Below the pieces are notes generated by a model. That model had not been told where the DNA came from, did no database searches, and was given only the letters and a program-made list of their open reading frames with translations. A program made the position numbers and the translations under genes. Of a stretch of 64,000 nucleotides of DNA, positions 58,901-64,000 are shown in pieces. Position 1 is the stretch's first letter. Every line of letters starts with the position of its first letter. Source of the DNA: Andrena cerasifolii (lineage: Eukaryota > Arthropoda > Insecta > Hymenoptera > Andrenidae). The stretch lies in contig NC_135119.1 in the NCBI RefSeq assembly GCF_050908995.1, forward strand, positions 11,098,001-11,162,000, in the 5' to 3' direction.

Positions 58901-59191
58901 GGTCCTAGAAAGGACCTAGCTTGTGGGCCCTAGAGAGGGCCCAGAACAGGGGCCCTAGAGAGGGCCTTCGGCATAGGCCCTAGAGAGGGTCCTAGTCATG
59001 GGCCCTAGAGAGGGTCCTAGTCATGGGCCCTAGAGAGGGCCTAGCTCGTGGGCCCTAGAGAGGGTCCTAATCATGGGCCCTAGAGAGGGTCCTAGTCATG
59101 GGCCCTAGAGAGGGCCTTCGGCATAGGCCCTAGAGAGGGTCCTAGTCATGGGCCCTAGAGAGGGCCTAGCTCGTGGGCCCTAGAGAGGGCC
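58901..59191 (+). repeat. 25-bp hairpin minisatellite, array 1, 12 copies
   Basis: Each unit is a 16-nt hairpin plus a 9-nt spacer. The usual hairpin is GGCCCTAGAGAGGGCC (6-bp stem, loop AGAG). The first copy is GGTCCTAGAAAGGACC, a compensatory C-G to T-A change. Several copies end GGGTC, turning one G-C pair into G-U on the plus strand. Spacers vary (CAGAACAGG, TTCGGCATA, CTAGTCATG, TAGCTCGTG). Confidence 0.93.
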
Positions 59192-59483
59192 TAGAATTAT
59201 GCTAGCTTGGTAGCTAGCTAAGATGTACTAGCATGCATGCCGTAGAATGTAGAATACGAGTACCTTGTATAAGTGGGTCGTAATCTTTGTGCGTGCATTT
59301 TGGAAGGAAAAGCATCATACCTAAGGCACGCAATGCATTTGGTAGGATAAGCTTCCTACATAATGCATGCAAAAAGACCTTACCCAACAAAAACACATTC
59401 AGAAACTAAGGAATGTGAAATAGATGAAATGTGAAATAGATGAAATGTGCGCGTTTAATAAACAGGAGCGCTAAAAGTTGCTG

Positions 59484-61208
59484 TTTAAATATAAATTGTC
59501 GGTTTGAGTTATAGTGTTTGTGATCGCCCGTAATGCGATCGTAGAGTCAGTGTTTTTGCGCAAGTAAAGCTAGTCGAGAGCACCGGTGCTCTAATAACTT
59601 TTTCACCGCGAAAGTAGAGTCATGCACGAGTCCAACTGCAGCTGCAACGTTGAGAGCTAAGCTGGGGCTGAGTTGAGGGGTGCTCGTCTGGGAGCTGCTG
59701 GTCAGAGGGATGCTGGTCAGACGGATGGTGATCAGAGGGGAGCTGGTCTCAGGGATGCTGGTCAGAGGGTTACGAGTTTGCAGAGATGCAGTACCGATGA
59801 TGACAGCGAACGGTGAGTCATTTTATCATTCTTTGAATGGGGGTGCATGTAGTACAGCTACTTAGCTCTTTCGATTCTGGCCGTTCCAACACAAATGCAC
59901 GACATGCAGAGGCCCTTTTCACATGGTCGGTATTCGTTTGGGGAACTCTTATGCAATATTTCGCGAATATGGTCTAGGGCGTCTAGGCAGTAGCCTTATG
60001 GCGTGGTCCTTTTCTAAACCATATTCACGAAATATCGTAGAAATGTTCCCGAAACTAATGCCAATTACATAAGATGCGCCACTAAACGTTATGCATGTGT
60101 GTTCGAAAGAGCAGCATCGATTGAGCTGACCATACAAGGTACTCGTAGATAGTGACATGCATGTGTCTGTCTCAAAATAAAAAATAAAATAAATCAATAC
60201 AATTGTTGCTCGCGATTCTTACAATTTTATATCGATTAATAATAATTCGTAAAATAATCGGATCGATCGAGTTAAGTAGAGTCACCGCGAAATTTTTTGA
60301 AATGGGTCTCAATGAAACTAGTCTTCCTAACAATCTTGCATTCTAGCAAGATCTTTTATGGTCGCCGGTATTGCGATCGTAGAGTCCACGCTTTTTTCGC
60401 GTCCATATATTTTCAAGAGCGCCGCGGCTCTTGTGTAGAGTTCTATTACCGCGAATTTACAGTCAAATTTTTGCGGATCTATGATTTATACAGAGCACGG
60501 GAGCTCGTGTTGATTTTTCGTCGCGAAAGTAAAGTCAACCTTTTGCGTATCGGAAATTTGTCCAGAGCACCGGTGCTCTAATTGCTTTTTCATCGCGAAA
60601 GTAAAGTAAAATTTTCGATTAGCTTCAATTTTCAGCTGCTTGGTATTCTAGGTCCTAGAAAGGACCTAGCTTGTGGGCCCTAGAGAGGGCCCAGAACAGG
60701 GGCCCTAGAGAGGGCCTTCGGCATAGGCCCTAGAGAGGGTCCTAGTCATGGGCCCTAGAGAGGGCCTAGCTCGTGGGCCCTAGAGAGGGTCCTAATCATG
60801 GGCCCTAGAGAGGGTCCTAGTCATGGGCCCTAGAGAGGGCCTTCGGCATAGGCCCTAGAGAGGGTCCTAGTCATGGGCCCTAGAGAGGGCCTAGCTCGTG
60901 GGCCCTAGAGAGGGCCTAGAATTATGCTAGCTTGGTAGCTAGCTAAGATGTACTAGCATGCATGCCGTAGAATGTAGAATACGAGTACCTTGTATAAGTG
61001 GGTCGTAATCTTTGTGCGTGCATTTTGGAAGGAAAAGCATCATACCTAAGGCACGCAATGCATTTGGTAGGATAAGCTTCCTACATAATGCATGCAAAAA
61101 GACCTTACCCAACAAAAACACATTCAGAAACTAAGGAATGTGAAATAGATGAAATGTGAAATAGATGAAATGTGCGCGTTTAATAAACAGGAGCGCTAAA
61201 AGTTGCTG
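59484..61208 (+). repeat. Fresh tandem unit 2 (1725 bp)
   Basis: Nearly identical to unit 1. The 25-bp length difference is exactly one fewer copy of the hairpin minisatellite (eleven instead of twelve). Confidence 0.93.
60651..60916 (+). repeat. 25-bp hairpin minisatellite, array 2, 11 copies
   Basis: Same order of spacers as array 1 with one GGGTC/CTAGTCATG copy missing; stems preserved in every copy. Confidence 0.93.
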
Positions 61209-62725
61209 TTTAAATATAAATTGTCGGTTTGAGTTATAGTGTTTGTGATCGCCCGTAATGCGATCGTAGAGTCAGTGTTTTTGCGCAAGTAAAGCTAGTC
61301 GAGAGCACCGGTGCTCTAATAACTTTTTCACCGCGAAAGTAGAGTCATGCACGAGTCCAACTGCAGCTGCAACGTTGAGAGCTAAGCTGGGGCTGAGTTG
61401 AGGGGTGCTCGTCTGGGAGCTGCTGGTCAGAGGGATGCTGGTCAGACGGATGGTGATCAGAGGGGAGCTGGTCTCAGGGATGCTGGTCAGAGGGTTACGA
61501 GTTTGCAGAGATGCAGTACCGATGATGACAGCGAACGGTGAGTCATTTTATCATTCTTTGAATGGGGGTGCATGTAGTACAGCTACTTAGCTCTTTCGAT
61601 TCTGGCCGTTCCAACACAAATGCACGACATGCAGAGGCCCTTTTCACATGGTCGGTATTCGTTTGGGGAACTCTTATGCAATATTTCGCGAATATGGTCT
61701 AGGGCGTCTAGGCAGTAGCCTTATGGCGTGGTCCTTTTCTAAACCATATTCACGAAATATCGTAGAAATGTTCCCGAAACTAATGCCAATTACATAAGAT
61801 GCGCCACTAAACGTTATGCATGTGTGTTCGAAAGAGCAGCATCGATTGAGCTGACCATACAAGGTACTCGTAGATAGTGACATGCATGTGTCTGTCTCAA
61901 AATAAAAAATAAAATAAATCAATACAATTGTTGCTCGCGATTCTTACAATTTTATATCGATTAATAATAATTCGTAAAATAATCGGATCGATCGAGTTAA
62001 GTAGAGTCACCGCGAAATTTTTTGAAATGGGTCTCAATGAAACTAGTCTTCCTAACAATCTTGCATTCTAGCAAGATCTTTTATGGTCGCCGGTATTGCG
62101 ATCGTAGAGTCCACGCTTTTTTCGCGTCCATATATTTTCAAGAGCGCCGCGGCTCTTGTGTAGAGTTCTATTACCGCGAATTTACAGTCAAATTTTTGCG
62201 GATCTATGATTTATACAGAGCACGGAAGCTCGTGTTGATTTTTCGTCGCGAAAGTAAAATCAACCTTTTGCGTATCGGAAATTTGTCCAGAGCACCGGTG
62301 CTCTAATTGCTTTTTCATCGCGAAAGTAAAGTAAAATTTTCGATTAGCTTCAATTTTCAGCTGCTTGGTATTCTAGGTCCTAGAAAGGACCTAGCTTGTG
62401 GGCCCTAGAGAGGGCCCAGAACAGGGGCCCTAGAGAGGGCCTTCGGCATAGGCCCTAGAGAGGGTCCTAGTCATGGGCCCTAGAGAGGGCCTAGCTCGTG
62501 GGCCCTAGAGAGGGTCCTAATCATGGGCCCTAGAGAGGGTCCTAGTCATGGGCCCTAGAGAGGGCCTTCGGCATAGGCCCTAGAGAGGGTCCTAGTCATG
62601 GGCCCTAGAGAGGGCCTAGCTCGTGGGCCCTAGAGAGGGCCTAGAATTATGCTAGCTTGGTAGCTAGCTAAGATGTTCTTGCATGCATGCTGTAGAATGT
62701 AGAATACGAGTACCTTGTATAAGTG
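61209..62725 (+). repeat. Fresh tandem unit 3, truncated at the right (1517 bp)
   Basis: Differs from unit 2 by only a few bases until TATAAGTG at 62725, where similarity stops and a hairpin (62727-62762) begins. The missing part is the last about 200 bp of the unit. Confidence 0.92.
62376..62641 (+). repeat. 25-bp hairpin minisatellite, array 3, 11 copies
   Basis: Identical in layout to array 2, again led by the GGTCCT/AGGACC variant hairpin. Confidence 0.93.
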
Positions 62726-62893
62726 CAGAGAGATCGACGATAATCGTCAGTCTATCTCTCTTTCGATTTCGCTTTCGCGTTCGCGGTTGTCACTAATAGT
62801 AGAGTCAAATCATCGTTTCCCTCATTGCAAGCAATGACGGACGCGATGAGTTTATTGAAATGGAGGGTGGATGGGATCGGTGTTTGTTTCGGG

Positions 62894-63062
62894 ATGGGTC
62901 ACTTTCGTAGGTACCTCCGCGTTGGTGTGCCCGGTTCCTTGGTAACGTTTCTCAAGCATTGCGACTTGCAAAACGATATCAAGCTAAAGCCTACGATCTA
63001 GTTTAAGGGTCCAGATCGAGCGAAACTTACATTCAGTGAGTTTGGTTCGGTCTAGACATCTA
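62894..63062. repeat. 168-bp direct repeat, right copy (partner at 55812)
   Basis: Closely matches 55812-55979, same orientation. An acceptor-like TTATTCTCTTTCAG follows 20 bp downstream (about 63071-63084). Confidence 0.85.
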
Positions 63063-63084
63063 ATCAGAATTTTATTCTCTTTCA

Positions 63085-64000
63085 GGTAGGTATTTCTTCG
63101 ATGGTTTTACATGATTTATTCTATTTCATGCATTTCTTCGATGGTTTTGCGTGATTTATTTCATTTCGTCGATTTCTTCGATGATTTTGAACTCATGAAC
63201 ACATGTCTTCCACAAATAATGTTGTTGTTTATATAAATTTTTATGTTAAATAAATTTGTTTGGCGTTAAATAAACCTGAATAGAATAGCAAGGTTAAAAG
63301 GCGTATGTGTTCTTGTTTTGTTGCGATCCTTCTTTCTCGGTCGTTGCACGGAATACGTTTATAAAACGATCTTTAAATTGTTACTCTAACAGAATCATTT
63401 GTAAATCGCGGGTTTCGACTGACTTCTTGAATTCTAATTCCTACCACACGTAGCGTTACAATCTGTTTCGAGGCTTCATCGGTAACGTTGCATGCGACAC
63501 AAAAATGGTAAGGTGGTTCTAGGACTCCCCCAAACCGGTGACAGAAAAATGCATTGGTTGATAGGTCTATCCTATACCTCGTCTGTGCTCCCGTAAACGA
63601 TTCTGTATCGATAAAGTTGAATGCGACCACGGACGAGGTATTCTCGGTTAAATTTATTAAATTTTTTTATTTCACACCTGCACAATCCTTATACATAATT
63701 ACTTTATAACAAGTATAATTGGAATTATCGACATCAGTACAAGATGTTGAATACATCAACTTCCTTCTCAACATTATTTTATTCTTTTCACATTTCCTTG
63801 CATTATTTTAAGGAACTTTTGTTTATTGTATCTTCTTTCCTATTTCTTTAAACGTAATAATAAAATAAACGACTCGAATCTTAATACTCGTTTTCACAAC
63901 GTCGAAACGATAAGCGATGTGACAGGTAAAAGTGGTGTGCTAGACTGCTTTTAAATACACAGCTTGTCAATTCGATATGTTAGTGGTGATTCTTCATGAG
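63085..64000. other. Gene-free AT-rich end of the window
   Basis: The phrase TTCTTCGATGGTTTTRCRTGATTTATT occurs about three times in tandem near 63090-63190. An 85-codon minus frame (63373-63630) has no motif I recognise. Nothing else seen. Confidence 0.45.

Larger units (their letters stand above)
57734..59483 (+). repeat. Fresh tandem unit 1 (1750 bp)
   Basis: First of three head-to-tail units. In order it holds hairpin GATCGC/GCGATC (57772-57790), palindrome AGAGCACCGGTGCTCT (57827-57842), a GCTGGTCAG-rich direct repeat (57940-58020), donor CG/GTGAGT (58062), stem AATATTTCGCGAATATGGT / ACCATATTCACGAAATAT (58205-58285), hairpin ATCTTGC/GCAAGAT (58583-58602), a second GCGATC hairpin, three more GAGC/GCTC palindromes and twelve 25-bp hairpin repeats. 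Short frames on both strands (such as 58199-58447, minus) recur only with the DNA and differ between copies. Confidence 0.93.

Noticed and set aside
58199..61922. Repeated 82-codon minus frames and 61-/94-codon plus frames as a small gene family
   Set aside because: They recur only because the DNA unit is duplicated. Unit 1 lacks some of them owing to stops or missing starts, and no domain is present.
58901..62641. CRISPR-like repeat-spacer pattern in the 25-bp arrays
   Set aside because: Spacers are only 9 nt and recur, the context is an insect genome and no cas genes are present.

Overview
The window looks like an insect nuclear chromosome, most likely hymenopteran. Genes are intron-containing and widely spaced, AT-rich intergenic DNA alternates with GC-rich CpG islands, and there are many small DNA transposons with TTAA, TA or 8-bp target sites. 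The insect call rests on the two recognisable proteins and the repeat style. The order-level call is inference.

Three protein-coding loci can be supported. (1) The first coding exon of a SAD/BRSK-family kinase (Drosophila sff) lies at 3759-3858 on the minus strand inside a GC-rich island. It carries the N-terminus up to the glycine-rich loop, and the rest of the gene lies beyond the left edge. (2) A three-exon gene for a 90-residue secreted protein of unknown function runs on the plus strand from 39527 to 46781. (3) A complete seven-coding-exon reptin/RUVBL2 gene (462 aa) runs on the minus strand from 50194 to 47228, convergent with the secreted-protein gene. The two stop codons are about 450 bp apart.

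The rest is repeat-rich. From 5 to 39 kb there are small DNA transposons (piggyBac-like remnant 7511-8131; hAT-type elements 13451-13735 and 35466-35729 with perfect 8-bp duplications; TTAA elements at 3200-3556 and 32153-32384; a foldback at 33451-33619). There are also striking tandem repeats: an octamer array at 11.7-12.5 kb, an uninterrupted (AAAGTT) array of about 80 copies at 16.2-16.7 kb, a 9-bp array at 18.3-18.5 kb, a 203-bp four-copy array at 29.9-30.7 kb, an octamer array at 34.3 kb and a 15-bp array at 38.2-39.1 kb. Several of these create long open frames that are almost certainly not genes.

The most unusual part is 51.8-63.1 kb, upstream of RUVBL2. It is a nested tandem-repeat locus without credible coding potential. 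Older diverged units lie at 51.8-55.4 kb and three fresh 1.73-1.75 kb units at 57734-62725. Each fresh unit carries several hairpins plus an array of 11-12 copies of a 25-bp repeat, in which a 16-nt hairpin is conserved and the 9-nt spacer varies. Stem changes are compensatory or G-U type on the plus strand, and every unit keeps a consensus splice donor. It is best read as a candidate structured long non-coding RNA locus; its expression is unproven.
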